DNA from: Spirosoma utsteinense
GTDB lineage: Bacteria; Bacteroidota; Bacteroidia; Cytophagales; Spirosomataceae
DNA length: 64,000 nt
Direction: 5' to 3'
NCBI RefSeq assembly: GCF_014282275.1
Contig: NZ_VFIA01000001.1
Coordinates: 62,001-126,000 of the forward strand
Shown: positions 42,333 through 52,014 of the stretch, piece after piece
Layout: each line of letters starts with the position of its first letter
Numbering within the stretch: the stretch's first letter is position 1
Translations under genes and position numbers: made by a program
The notes under the pieces: generated by a model
The model's input: the letters and a program-made list of their open reading frames with translations, nothing else
What the model was told of the DNA's origin: nothing
Database searches by the model: none

Positions 42333-45300
42333 TCACCGTTTTTTTACCTCGAAGACGGTCAATGCCCCCCGGTTGGAGCCGACTAAAATACGCCGTTTGC
42401 CTCCGGCCATTGTTACGCCAGCCATACTTTTACAATCGCTATCGGCCAGGAAACCGCTTTCCGGGAACAGCAACGGCCTGAACCGGCCTCGTCCGTCGCC
42501 TTTGAGCACCAGCCCCGTCAGCGCATCATATTGCCCGGCTACCGATTCGGTGTCATAAGCATTGCCAGCCGCCAGCACGTCGAGATTGCCGTCCTTATCG
42601 ATGTCTTCGACCAGCAGGCTTTGAATGGGCCCCCACTGCGCCAGGGCAGGGAGTGAGGTTAACTGGAAACCGGTGCCGGTATTCAGCAGTAACGTACTCT
42701 GCTGCCGACAGGCGCGAAAAATAGTACTGGCTTTTTGCTGCTCAGGCGACAGCAGATCGGAAAGCTGTGCGCTGGCATACCGGGCGTAATTGGTGAACTG
42801 CTTTTTAATGGCGGGTAGCTGCCGGCCCAGCTCATCGCGGGATGCAACGGGGTACTCGATCCCATTCAGGTAGTAGGCCATGATGGCATCGAGCCGTCCA
42901 TTGCCATCGTAATCACCTGCGTAAACGCGCATGGGCTGTGCGGGTGATACCCGATAGCGGCTGTTCAAGCCGAGGTTTCCAAGGATAAAGTCGATACGGC
43001 CGTCGCGGTTGAAATCACCGGCTCGGATGCAGTTCCAGAAACCTTCAGAGTCGGTGAGGGCGTCGACCGGCCAGCGTGCCAGACGGCCCCGGTTGTTTTT
43101 GAAGAGGGTGACGGGCATCAGTTCGCCAACTACCACCAGGTCGGGCCAGCTGTCCCGGTCGATATCGGCCCAGACAGCATCCGTCACCATGCCGGTATGA
43201 CGCAGGGTAGGGGCCAACGCATCGGTGGCATCCCGGAAATGGCCTCCCTCGTTGAGGAGCAGGTAGCTCTCCCCCGGCAGCGGGTACTGCAAGGCGCGGA
43301 GCCGCCCGCCCCGGAAAATATCCAGGTCGCCATCGTTGTCGAAATCTACGGCGGTGACGCACGAGCCGCTGTGTCGAATCGGCGGCAACCGGTCGGAAGC
43401 AGCTGTGAACGTTCCTTTGCCATTATTCAGATAAAGCCGGTCCTGGTAATAGACCGATCCATCATAGTACTCATTCGAGCCACTGACAATGTACAGGTCG
43501 GCATCACCATCCTTGTCGGCATCGAACAGGAGCGCCCCAACATCTTCTTCATCCTTTGGCTGTGACTCGTCGGTATAGGCTTTTTCGGTAAACCGACCGG
43601 TTGCGGTCTGTATCAGCAAGCGGCCATAATGCCGGAACGATCCGCCGACAAATACGTCGTCCAGCCCATCACCATTGACATCGCCAACGGCTAGCTTAGG
43701 TCCCTGCTGGGAAAATTTATGTGGTAGCAGGGGCTCCTGATTGTAGTCCAGATAGGATTCCTCCTGCTGCGTAAACGTTATTCCGGCGGAGCGTGTCACG
43801 TCGGTCAGCAGCCTGGGCGACGGCTCGTTTGCCGGTTTGGGGGCGGCCGGGCGGCTTGCCTGCCGGTAGTTCATGGGCAGGAGTCGGTCGGCGGGTGGGT
43901 TCGTTATGCGCTGGGTCCTGCCATCGGGCCATACAACCCTGACCGAATCGATGGTCGTTGCGGAGCCGAGTCCGAAATGGATGATGTAATCGCCCGACGA
44001 CTGATAACCGCGGGTAACGGCCTGGTGGTAGGTTTGCGTCAATCCCTTTGTGAAGACAGCCACCTCGGCACCCAACCCGAACCGATTTTGGGATGGCCCC
44101 TCCAGACGGAGTTGCAGGTAGTGTTTTTTGGGCGTGTTGTTCTGTAGAATATACGCATCCTGGTTGATGTTGTTCACGACCAGATCCAGGTCACCATCCC
44201 GGTCGAGGTCGGCGTAGGCGGAGCCGTTCGACAGGGATGGCTCGGTGCCGAACCAGGCCGCCGTTACATCCTCGAAGGTCAGATCCTGCCGATTCCGGAA
44301 AAAACGGTTCACCTTGCTGATCGTGGGCATCTTCGGAGCGCCCTGCCGCAGGTATTGATTTACGGCCTCGGGCGTTCGGTTCGCCCCCTGCGCGAAGGTG
44401 TCGTTGAACGAGACAAAGTCCAGGTCTGTGATGTCGCGCAGATACCCGTTCGTGATAAACAGGTCGCGCCAGCCGTCGTTGTCCAGATCGGCCAGCAGGG
44501 GCGACCAGCTCCAGTCGGTGCTGTGGACACCGGCAAACTGCCCGATCTCCGAAAAGACCATCCGTCCGTCGGGGGCTTTGCCGCCATTGAACTGCAGCAT
44601 ATTTCGCATGAACTGCGGATGGTAGCCTTGCCGAATGGTACTCTCGAACTGCTGGTAGTTAGCCGGACCGGCCATCTTCTTGCGCTGTACATTGTCGGCG
44701 GGGAGCATATCGGCAACCACCAGATCGGTCAGGCCGTCGTTGTTGATGTCGGCGGCATCGCAACCCATAGAGAACTGGCTGTGGTGTTTAAAATACGATT
44801 TGCCGACTTCAGTGAATGTGCCATTCTTATTGTTGACATACAGAAAGTCATTGGCCAGGAAGTCGTTGGCCACATACACATCTTCCCAGCCATCCTGGTT
44901 GAAATCGGTCACGGCAAGCCCAAGCCCGAACCCGTCGTGAACGATACCGGCGGCCATCGTAACGTCGGTAAAGCGGGGCCCGGCGGTACTGGAATCGTTG
45001 CGCAGCAGTTTGTCGTTGGCCAGCCCTGACCCATCGGCGATAACAGGTGTGACTTGATTTGGATTGCGGATGAGGTTAGTACTGGTCAGCAGATACAGGT
45101 CGAGGTCGCCATCCTTGTCGTAATCGAAAAATGTAGCCTGATTTGTGTAGCTGGTATCGGCCAGGCCATAGCGTTCGGCCTGTTCCTCGAAACGCAGCGA
45201 CCCAGCGGTTCCGTTGCTGGTGTTGATATACAGTTGGTTTTTGCGCCCGCTTCCCGGGTAGTTGCCCGATTTACAGACGTAGATATCGAGCAGCCCATCG

Positions 45301-45668
45301 GCGTTCACGTCGGCCATCGTTACGCCCGTCGACCAGCCGCCTTTGGTAATGCCAGCTGCTTCGGTAACGTCTTTAAACTCGGGGGCGTCTGAGCCGGGTC
45401 TGGTGGTATTTAGATAAAGCCGGTCGGGTACCTGATTGCCCGTGAAATACAAATCGGGCAGATTGTCATTGTTAAGGTCGCCTACGGCTACCCCGCCACC
45501 GTTGTAGACATAGTAATAATCGACCAGGTTAAAGGAGTCGTTTTCGGCGATGGTGTTGGTAAAACGAACCCCTGTTTTCGACGCGGGCAGGGCCGTAAAC
45601 AGCGTCTTCGGTTGTTGTTCGCAGGCAAGTAACGGGAGCAGCACCAACAGGCATAGCGCGTATTTCAT
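42333..45668 (-). CDS. VCBS/FG-GAP repeat lipoprotein with UnbV-like domain
   Basis: 1111 residues from the ATG at 45668, which begins a lipoprotein signal with Cys16 in Leu-Leu-Ala-Cys; an ATG at 45749 would put 27 residues before it and run through the terminator. Many calcium-loop repeats of the type Asp-Leu-Asn-Asn-Asp-Asn-Leu-Pro-Asp and Asp-Lys-Asp-Gly-Asp-Leu-Asp predict beta-propeller folds. A middle segment with Phe-Gly-Leu-Gly-Ala-Glu-Val-Ala-Val and Val-Val-Trp-Pro-Asp-Gly-Arg matches the ASPIC/UnbV module. It is the third gene behind SusC and SusD, and may be a surface glycan-binding or scaffold protein. This role is inferred from position. Confidence 0.87.
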   Translation of the reverse strand: MKYALCLLVLLPLLACEQQPKTLFTALPASKTGVRFTNTIAENDSFNLVDYYYVYNGGGVAVGDLNNDNLPDLYFTGNQVPDRLYLNTTRPGSDAPEFKDVTEAAGITKGGWSTGVTMADVNADGLLDIYVCKSGNYPGSGRKNQLYINTSNGTAGSLRFEEQAERYGLADTSYTNQATFFDYDKDGDLDLYLLTSTNLIRNPNQVTPVIADGSGLANDKLLRNDSSTAGPRFTDVTMAAGIVHDGFGLGLAVTDFNQDGWEDVYVANDFLANDFLYVNNKNGTFTEVGKSYFKHHSQFSMGCDAADINNDGLTDLVVADMLPADNVQRKKMAGPANYQQFESTIRQGYHPQFMRNMLQFNGGKAPDGRMVFSEIGQFAGVHSTDWSWSPLLADLDNDGWRDLFITNGYLRDITDLDFVSFNDTFAQGANRTPEAVNQYLRQGAPKMPTISKVNRFFRNRQDLTFEDVTAAWFGTEPSLSNGSAYADLDRDGDLDLVVNNINQDAYILQNNTPKKHYLQLRLEGPSQNRFGLGAEVAVFTKGLTQTYHQAVTRGYQSSGDYIIHFGLGSATTIDSVRVVWPDGRTQRITNPPADRLLPMNYRQASRPAAPKPANEPSPRLLTDVTRSAGITFTQQEESYLDYNQEPLLPHKFSQQGPKLAVGDVNGDGLDDVFVGGSFRHYGRLLIQTATGRFTEKAYTDESQPKDEEDVGALLFDADKDGDADLYIVSGSNEYYDGSVYYQDRLYLNNGKGTFTAASDRLPPIRHSGSCVTAVDFDNDGDLDIFRGGRLRALQYPLPGESYLLLNEGGHFRDATDALAPTLRHTGMVTDAVWADIDRDSWPDLVVVGELMPVTLFKNNRGRLARWPVDALTDSEGFWNCIRAGDFNRDGRIDFILGNLGLNSRYRVSPAQPMRVYAGDYDGNGRLDAIMAYYLNGIEYPVASRDELGRQLPAIKKQFTNYARYASAQLSDLLSPEQQKASTIFRACRQQSTLLLNTGTGFQLTSLPALAQWGPIQSLLVEDIDKDGNLDVLAAGNAYDTESVAGQYDALTGLVLKGDGRGRFRPLLFPESGFLADSDCKSMAGVTMAGGKRRILVGSNRGALTVFEVKKR

Positions 45669-45683
45669 AGTGGGAATGTAGCA

Positions 45684-45741
45684 AAAAGTAAACGGATCAA
45701 AAAAGGGCTTACAAAAGCCCTTTTTTGATCCGTTTACTTTT
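45684..45741. terminator. 27-bp perfect hairpin terminator after susD
   Basis: Positions 45684-45710 pair perfectly with 45715-45741, with a 4-base loop and six T residues in the arm on either strand. It begins inside the SusD stop codon and ends 16 bases before the VCBS gene. It should limit transcription of the VCBS gene relative to SusC/SusD. Confidence 0.92.
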
Positions 45742-47308
45742 ACTTCCACGCTTCGTTTTGGGTCACATTCGGATTACCCTGTAATTCTTTAAGCGGGAGG
45801 GGCAGGACATAATCGCGGGGTTTGAGGGTCCGGCCAACGGTATACTTCGTAATGTAGTGGTTAATCCGCTCGCCCAGGTAGTCGGGCTGCCCGCCGGGTT
45901 TGCTTTTTCGGCGTAATTCCGGATACATCACCTGTTCGAAGATGAACTCCTGCATCCGTTCTTTAATGATGGCATCGCGCAGGGCCGACTGGCTGAGACC
46001 GGCCAGCGGGGTTAGTCCGGCCCGGGCCCGTACTTTGTTGACGCCCATGAACTTGTCGCCCTGGCCGCTTTCGTTACAGGCTTCCGAATGCCCCAGCAGC
46101 ACATCGGCCAGCCGCAGGTAAATCGTATTCTTCTCGGTGTTGGTCCAGTTGGTGCCCAGCTCAACGAGCTTCCCTGACCAGGCTTTCCCGAAAACCAGTT
46201 GCTTCGGATCGGTTGGGTTGGCGTCGGCCTTGACAATTCCCCCAAACCGCGACAGGTTAAAGTCGGCGGTGGGGCTCCATTTCACCATCGGGTACTGGCC
46301 GTTCACTTTCCCCAGCCGCCCCGTTGGGTACGACTCGATGAAGGTAGCATCGATGCGCTTGTCTTTGGGATCGTATGCACTGCGAAACTCCTGGGTAGCA
46401 CTCAGCCAGCTCCAGCCCGCGCCACCCAGGTCGCTCGGATAATCTTCGGGGTTGAAGTGGGCCGAGTGAACGTTGTATTCGTTGGCGTTGGCAACAGCCG
46501 AAACCTGCCCTTCGAACATGCGTTCACCCTGATTTTCGTGGGCCAGATCAAAATTATATCCGAAGTTGTCGAACAGCTGAATGCCGCTGTTGGCGATGAT
46601 ATCGTCGGCAGTGGTTTTGGCGTCAGCCCATTTTTCGTCCCACAACTGGGCTTTCATCAGAATGGCTTTGGCCGCCCATTTTGTAGCCCGCCCAATATCG
46701 GGACCGCTGTAGGAAGCGGGCAGCACCTCCGCTGCGGCTTTGGCATCGGCGTAAATCTGGTCGATGACCGCCCGTTTGCCGCCCGCATTGGTGGGCAGTT
46801 CGCTGATTCCTTTGGTAGATTTGATGGTCAGTGGCGGATTGTCGAAGTAACTGAGCAGACCATAATAATAGAAGGCCCGTAAGAACTGGGCTTCCCCCTT
46901 GAGCCGTTTCACCAGCGCATCGTTGCTGGGGTCTTTCATGCCATCGGCTATTTCGATAACGGCATTGGCCCGGTTAATAGACCGGTAGCTGATCGACCAG
47001 TACGCTTCGATGTATTCATCGGCGGGGTTCACGTTGCCTAGGTTGTATTGCAAAGGGCCTTTTTCCCATCCGATCTGTTCGCCTGTCAGGCATTCGAATA
47101 CGTACCGGTCATAAAAGTAACCGGAGAAGCCGGAGTTGATATCGTCGTAAATGCCGTTAACACCGAGCTGTAGCTCTGTTGCCGACTTATAAAATGTGTC
47201 CGGGTTAATGAAATCCGGATTTTCTTTTAAGTCGGAACAGCTGATACCAACAACTACCATCGATAGGGTAAGCAGGTACTTGATTCGTGGAGATAAGATA
47301 CGATTCAT
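45740..47308 (-). CDS. SusD/RagB-family nutrient-binding lipoprotein
   Basis: 522 residues from the ATG at 47308; a start at 47350 would overlap SusC and precede the signal. The lipobox ends at Cys24 (Gly-Ile-Ser-Cys). The helical SusD core shows Phe-Leu-Arg-Ala-Phe-Tyr-Tyr-Tyr-Gly-Leu and the C-terminal Tyr-Pro-Glu-Leu-Arg-Arg-Lys, then a Leu-Pro-Leu-Pro segment before Asn-Pro-Asn-Val-Thr-Gln-Asn, all standard. It sits on the cell surface as a lid over the SusC channel and captures oligosaccharides. It follows SusC by 31 bases. The sugar is not readable from the sequence. Confidence 0.96.
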   Translation of the reverse strand: MNRILSPRIKYLLTLSMVVVGISCSDLKENPDFINPDTFYKSATELQLGVNGIYDDINSGFSGYFYDRYVFECLTGEQIGWEKGPLQYNLGNVNPADEYIEAYWSISYRSINRANAVIEIADGMKDPSNDALVKRLKGEAQFLRAFYYYGLLSYFDNPPLTIKSTKGISELPTNAGGKRAVIDQIYADAKAAAEVLPASYSGPDIGRATKWAAKAILMKAQLWDEKWADAKTTADDIIANSGIQLFDNFGYNFDLAHENQGERMFEGQVSAVANANEYNVHSAHFNPEDYPSDLGGAGWSWLSATQEFRSAYDPKDKRIDATFIESYPTGRLGKVNGQYPMVKWSPTADFNLSRFGGIVKADANPTDPKQLVFGKAWSGKLVELGTNWTNTEKNTIYLRLADVLLGHSEACNESGQGDKFMGVNKVRARAGLTPLAGLSQSALRDAIIKERMQEFIFEQVMYPELRRKSKPGGQPDYLGERINHYITKYTVGRTLKPRDYVLPLPLKELQGNPNVTQNEAWK

Positions 47309-47339
47309 GTGTGTCTTGAGAATTGAAAAATGGACCGGA

Positions 47340-50300
47340 TTATATACCAAGATTTACACCGACTGTCATCATCCGGGCGCGTGGATAGGCGTCGTAATCG
47401 TCACCCCGGTTGAGGTTGTTCTGCCCCTGGTTATTCACTTCGGGGTCAAAGCCTTTGTATTTCGTGATCAGGAACAGATTCTGACCGCTGACATAAAGGC
47501 GGGCGTTTCGGATGTATTTGCTTACAACCGGCAGCGTATAGCCCAGCGCTATGTTCTGGAGCCGAACGAAGGAGCCATCCTGGATGAAGAACGAAGACCG
47601 GCGAAAAGAAATGAAATCCCGGCGGCCATCGATGATGGGGCGGCTGGCTCCGGTGTTGGTCGGGGTCCAGGAGTCGGACAGGATATTGGCTACCTGATTG
47701 ATCTTCTGAACGCCATCGCCCATCTCCGACTGCTGCAGGTTTCGGACATCGTTCCCATGAACACCCCGGAAGAAGATCGAGAAATCGAAGTTCTGGAACT
47801 TCACACTTGAATTGAATCCCCAGGTGAATTTAGGGTTCGGGTTGCCGATGATCACGTAGTCATCGGCCGAGTACTTACCGTCGCCATTCACGTCTTCGTA
47901 CTTTGGATAACCGGCCAGGGCAGCAAAGCTTTTCCCTTCTTCGTCGGTCTGAAACTGACCTACGTATTTATAGCCCTTCCATACGCCAATTGAGTTACCC
48001 GCTTCGACCCAGCTTCCGAATACGCCCAGGTGGCCGCTGGTGCTGTTGGCGAAGAACGGGGTGCTGGTGCCCAAATCCAGAATCTTATTGCGCAGCAGCG
48101 ATATGTTTCCGCTGATGTCCCACTTGAACGACTTGTTATTGATGATCTTATAATTGGTCGAGAACTCAATCCCTTTGTTCGAGAGCGAGCCGGAGTTGAG
48201 CATAATGGTGCTGAACCCCGTACTCTGCGGGATGGAAACATCGAGTAACAGATCGGTGGTTTTGTTACTGAAGACGTCGAACGTCATCGACAGGCGGTTG
48301 TTGAGCAGTGCTACGTCCAGGCCGAGGTTGAGCATGGTCGTACTTTCCCATTTGAGGTCGGGGTTGGCAATCCGGTCGGGGCCGTAGCCCGCCACGAGCC
48401 CACTGCCGAGCACGTAGTTGAAGGGAACCAGCCCACCCAGCGACCGGTATACGGGGATTTGCGAATTACCCGTAAGGCCGTAGCTGGCCCGGAACTTGAC
48501 ATCGTTGAAGACCTTACCCAGGCCTGAATTTACGAAGAAGGGTTCGTTGGCCAGCCGCCAGCCAATGGCTCCGGACGGGAACGTAGCCCATTTGTTGTTA
48601 GGGCCGAACTTCGAGGATCCATCCCGCCGGAAGGTTACCGTGAATAAATACCGATCCTTCAGGTTGTAATTTACCCGGCCCAGCAGGGACTGTAGCGACC
48701 AGTCCTGCCGCCCCGAGGTTGGGATCTGCGGCTTACTGCCATTCTGCATATTGACCGACAGGGGATCATCGGAGGGAAGGTCCCGCGTGGCGGCTGCCGT
48801 AAACAGGTTGCTTTCCACCTGGTAGGTATAACCCAGGGTAACATCCAGGTTATGACCAGGGGCTACCTGACGGTTATAGCTCAGGATATTTTCGTTCAGC
48901 AGGCTATTGACATTCCGGTTGGCTTTTTCCAGCTGACGGCTGTACTGCCGTCCGGTGAAGGTAGAGGAATTGTAGAAGGTCGTCCGGTTGGCATTGACAA
49001 GGTCGGCACCCAGGCTGGTCCGGAATTTCAATCCTTCCACGATATTGATCGTGAGGGCCGTAGTGCCGAACAGGCGGTTGATGTTGTCCCGGTCATACCC
49101 TTCCTGAGCTTCGGCCAGGGGGTTGATGTTAAAACGCTGGTCGTAGCTTGGGTAGTTATAGTTTCCATTCTGATTATAGACCGGAACCGTGGGGTCGAGA
49201 CCCAGGGCTGTGATGATGATGCCGCCCGGCCCACCGCGGTCGGTGGGTACGTTGCTGCTGCCTGTCCGGTTAAACGACCAGCTGTTGCTCAGGGTAGCCC
49301 GCCCGTTCAGGAAGTCATTGTCGAGGTTCAGCCGGAATCCGTACCGGTTGAAGAACGTATTTTTTATGACGCCTTTATTATCCAGGTAATTGCCTACGAA
49401 AGCATATCGCATGGCTTTGTTTCCGCCCGTGAACGAAAGTTGATGACTCGACAAGCCACCCGTTTGCGAAATCGCATCCATCCAGTTGGTACCCGCGCCA
49501 ATCTGGCTGATCTGCGCGTCGGTAAAGCGGGGGCTTCCGCCCTGACTTCGTTCCAGAATGTTCAGATAGCGGGCGTAGTCACCTCCGTTGAGCACATCGA
49601 TATTCCGGGCAATAGTCTGGGCCGAGTAGGACCCTTCGTAGTCGACCCGGCTTTGGCCCTCCTTGCCGCGTTTGGTCGTGATCAGCACGACGCCGTTGGA
49701 GCCGCGCGACCCATAAATAGAAGTTGCCGAGGCATCTTTCAGAATTTCGATCGACTCGATCTCATTGGGGTTGATGGTGGCCATGGCGTTGGTAGCCTGC
49801 CGGTTTCCCGACGTGCCAATAGCCGCATTGTCGGGATACATGGGGAAGCCATCGATGACATAGAGCGGCTCACTCCCGCTGTTGATGGAGTTGGCTCCCC
49901 GAACCCGAATAGAAATACCGCCACCGGGAGCGGCTGAGCTTTGCGTAACCTGCACCCCCGGTGCCCTCGACTGAATCGCCTGGTCGACCGAAACGACTGG
50001 CATTTCCTTGATGGCTTCGGCCTTGATGGTTGAGACAGACCCTGTCAGATCGCTCTTTTTGACCGTGCCGTAGCCCACTACCACAATCTCATCGAGACTG
50101 CGGGTATCGGGGGCCAGCTTAATGGCAAAGGTGGTCCGGTTGTTAACCACAGCCTCCTGCGTAACATAGCCAACGTAACTAAATACCAGCGTCTCAGCCG
50201 TAGCCGCGTTGACCTGAAACAGGCCGCCTGCATCGGTTGTGGTTCCCCGGTTGGTCCCTTTTATCGTAATGGTAACACCGGGAATGCCGTCGTTCTGCTC

Positions 50301-50399
50301 GCCCGTAACCCGTCCCGAGACTAACGTTTGGGATAAGGCAGGCAGCGCCAGGCAGACCAGCAGGCAGGTCACACGTAAACACCGTAAATAAAAGTGCAT
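47340..50399 (-). CDS. SusC/RagA-family TonB-linked outer-membrane transporter
   Basis: 1019 residues. A signal peptide ends near Leu-Ser-Gln. Residues about 27-105 are the carboxypeptidase-regulatory-like domain, then Leu-Asp-Glu-Ile-Val-Val-Val-Gly-Tyr-Gly leads into the plug, which includes Ser-Ile-Tyr-Gly-Ser-Arg-Gly-Ser-Asn-Gly-Val. The barrel fills the rest and ends in Val-Gly-Val-Asn-Leu-Gly-Ile. It imports oligosaccharides across the outer membrane using TonB energy, with SusD as lid. The SusC, SusD order and the 31-base gap show a single transcript. An AraC regulator and a sugar porter lie upstream. Confidence 0.97.
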   Translation of the reverse strand: MHFYLRCLRVTCLLVCLALPALSQTLVSGRVTGEQNDGIPGVTITIKGTNRGTTTDAGGLFQVNAATAETLVFSYVGYVTQEAVVNNRTTFAIKLAPDTRSLDEIVVVGYGTVKKSDLTGSVSTIKAEAIKEMPVVSVDQAIQSRAPGVQVTQSSAAPGGGISIRVRGANSINSGSEPLYVIDGFPMYPDNAAIGTSGNRQATNAMATINPNEIESIEILKDASATSIYGSRGSNGVVLITTKRGKEGQSRVDYEGSYSAQTIARNIDVLNGGDYARYLNILERSQGGSPRFTDAQISQIGAGTNWMDAISQTGGLSSHQLSFTGGNKAMRYAFVGNYLDNKGVIKNTFFNRYGFRLNLDNDFLNGRATLSNSWSFNRTGSSNVPTDRGGPGGIIITALGLDPTVPVYNQNGNYNYPSYDQRFNINPLAEAQEGYDRDNINRLFGTTALTINIVEGLKFRTSLGADLVNANRTTFYNSSTFTGRQYSRQLEKANRNVNSLLNENILSYNRQVAPGHNLDVTLGYTYQVESNLFTAAATRDLPSDDPLSVNMQNGSKPQIPTSGRQDWSLQSLLGRVNYNLKDRYLFTVTFRRDGSSKFGPNNKWATFPSGAIGWRLANEPFFVNSGLGKVFNDVKFRASYGLTGNSQIPVYRSLGGLVPFNYVLGSGLVAGYGPDRIANPDLKWESTTMLNLGLDVALLNNRLSMTFDVFSNKTTDLLLDVSIPQSTGFSTIMLNSGSLSNKGIEFSTNYKIINNKSFKWDISGNISLLRNKILDLGTSTPFFANSTSGHLGVFGSWVEAGNSIGVWKGYKYVGQFQTDEEGKSFAALAGYPKYEDVNGDGKYSADDYVIIGNPNPKFTWGFNSSVKFQNFDFSIFFRGVHGNDVRNLQQSEMGDGVQKINQVANILSDSWTPTNTGASRPIIDGRRDFISFRRSSFFIQDGSFVRLQNIALGYTLPVVSKYIRNARLYVSGQNLFLITKYKGFDPEVNNQGQNNLNRGDDYDAYPRARMMTVGVNLGI

Positions 50400-50571
50400 A
50401 GTCGAAGGGAGTTAGAGGGTTTGATACAAAAAATGAAGGTAGTCAGTGAAAGAAGTTTAGTGTAACAAAGTGCAAAACAATATTTGATAAGTTCTAATCT
50501 ATACAAATATCAATGGCTTTGTGGCCCAAATCAATAGAGAGAATATCGATTTAGATGGATAATATTATGAA

Positions 50572-51912
50572 CTAGTGCGCCAGAAATGTGCCTTCCAGTT
50601 CTTCCAGCGTTTTGCCCTTTGTTTCGCGTACGTGACGGTAAACGAACCAGAAGCCAAGCAGGCAAATGGCCGAGTAAAGCCAGAACGGGCCATAGGTGCC
50701 AAGTTGCTCAGCCAGAACGGGAAAGGTGAACACCAGTATGAAATAAGACCCCCAGAGCGCCAGGATAGCAACCGACGACGCAACACCCCGGACCCGATTG
50801 GGGAAAATCTCCGAAATCAGTACCCAGGTAATAGGTGCCAGCGAGGTTGCGTATACGCTGATAGCCAGCAGCACGAAGATGGAGAGAAGGCCGGAGGACG
50901 CTTCGTTTTTGAGTAGCAGGGCAATTATGATGTACAGAAATGACAGGCTTAAAGTACCAATCAGCATGAGCGGTTTTCGTCCCAGTCGGTCCACCTGCCA
51001 CATCGCCACGAGCGTAAAGACCAGGTTAACGACACCGATAGCCACTGTTTCAAATAGTTGCCGGTCCAGGTTAGCCCCCGTCGTTTCGAAAATCGTAGAC
51101 GTATAATTAAATACGACGTTGATGCCGCAAAGCTGTTGCAGTACCGCCAGGCCGATACCCACCATCACCGCTGGACGTACGCTCTTTTCCAGCAGTGTGG
51201 CGTAAGATGATTTCTCTGTCTGGGTCATGGATTGCTGCACCGCTCTGACCGTGCTGGTAACAAAGTCCTGCCCGCCAATGCGCAGTAAGATGGCTTCCCC
51301 TTCGCTAACCCGTCCGCTTTGGACGAGCCACCGGGGGCTCTCGGGAAGCCAGATAACACCGACGAAAAAGGCGATGGAGGGTACGACCCCGAGGCCGAAC
51401 ATCCACCGCCAGGCATCGGGGCCATTGTCGGCCAGGGTATAGTTTATCAGGTTGGTAATCAGGATACCAACGACTATTGTCAATTGATTGATAGAGACGT
51501 TTCTGCCCCGTACGTTGGCCGGTGAGATCTCGGCAATGTACAGCGGGCTTAGGGTAGAAGCCATGCCTACACCGATACCAGCCGCGAAACGCATGGCAAT
51601 GAACATCGATAGATTCGTAGAAAAGGCTAAGCCCAGGGAGGAAATCGCGAATATGAGCGCGGCAACCATAAGGCCAGGTCGTCGGCCATAGCGGTCGGCC
51701 ATATTTCCCGCCAGCAGGCATCCTGCCATACAGCCCAGGGCCAGCGAACCGGTCAGAAATCCTTCCCACCAGGCATTCAAACCGAAAACGGTTCGCAGGA
51801 ACGGAAGCGCCCCGGAGATAACGGCAAAGTCGAAACCGAACAGATACCCACCCATCGCTGAAATGAACGCGATACCGAAAATATACCCCGTATTTACCCC
51901 TGATTTACTCAT
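50572..51912 (-). CDS. MFS sugar porter
   Basis: 446 residues with 12 predicted membrane helices. Family signatures are present: Asp-Arg-Tyr-Gly-Arg-Arg-Pro-Gly between helices 2 and 3, Pro-Glu-Ser-Pro-Arg-Trp-Leu after helix 6, and Asp-Arg-Leu-Gly-Arg-Lys-Pro-Leu between helices 8 and 9. The Gln-Gln-Leu-Cys-Gly-Ile-Asn motif in helix 7 is the sugar-contact region of XylE/GLUT-type proteins. It would move a monosaccharide across the inner membrane, likely with protons. It lies 172 bases upstream of SusC on the same strand and diverges from the AraC regulator, which fits import of the locus product. Confidence 0.94.
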   Translation of the reverse strand: MSKSGVNTGYIFGIAFISAMGGYLFGFDFAVISGALPFLRTVFGLNAWWEGFLTGSLALGCMAGCLLAGNMADRYGRRPGLMVAALIFAISSLGLAFSTNLSMFIAMRFAAGIGVGMASTLSPLYIAEISPANVRGRNVSINQLTIVVGILITNLINYTLADNGPDAWRWMFGLGVVPSIAFFVGVIWLPESPRWLVQSGRVSEGEAILLRIGGQDFVTSTVRAVQQSMTQTEKSSYATLLEKSVRPAVMVGIGLAVLQQLCGINVVFNYTSTIFETTGANLDRQLFETVAIGVVNLVFTLVAMWQVDRLGRKPLMLIGTLSLSFLYIIIALLLKNEASSGLLSIFVLLAISVYATSLAPITWVLISEIFPNRVRGVASSVAILALWGSYFILVFTFPVLAEQLGTYGPFWLYSAICLLGFWFVYRHVRETKGKTLEELEGTFLAH

Positions 51913-52014
51913 GCCTGAAACTTTATAATATTCTTACAATTTTTAGTAAAAATAGAGGATGGTATAGTAGCTTTACATAGCTCTTTTCAGGAAAAAACTA
52001 GATAAAATTACGGT

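Noticed and set aside
48852..49937. Long open frame of 361 codons on the plus strand opposite susC
   Set aside because: It is the mirror of a well-supported SusC gene with GC-rich third positions, has no recognisable domain and no promoter.
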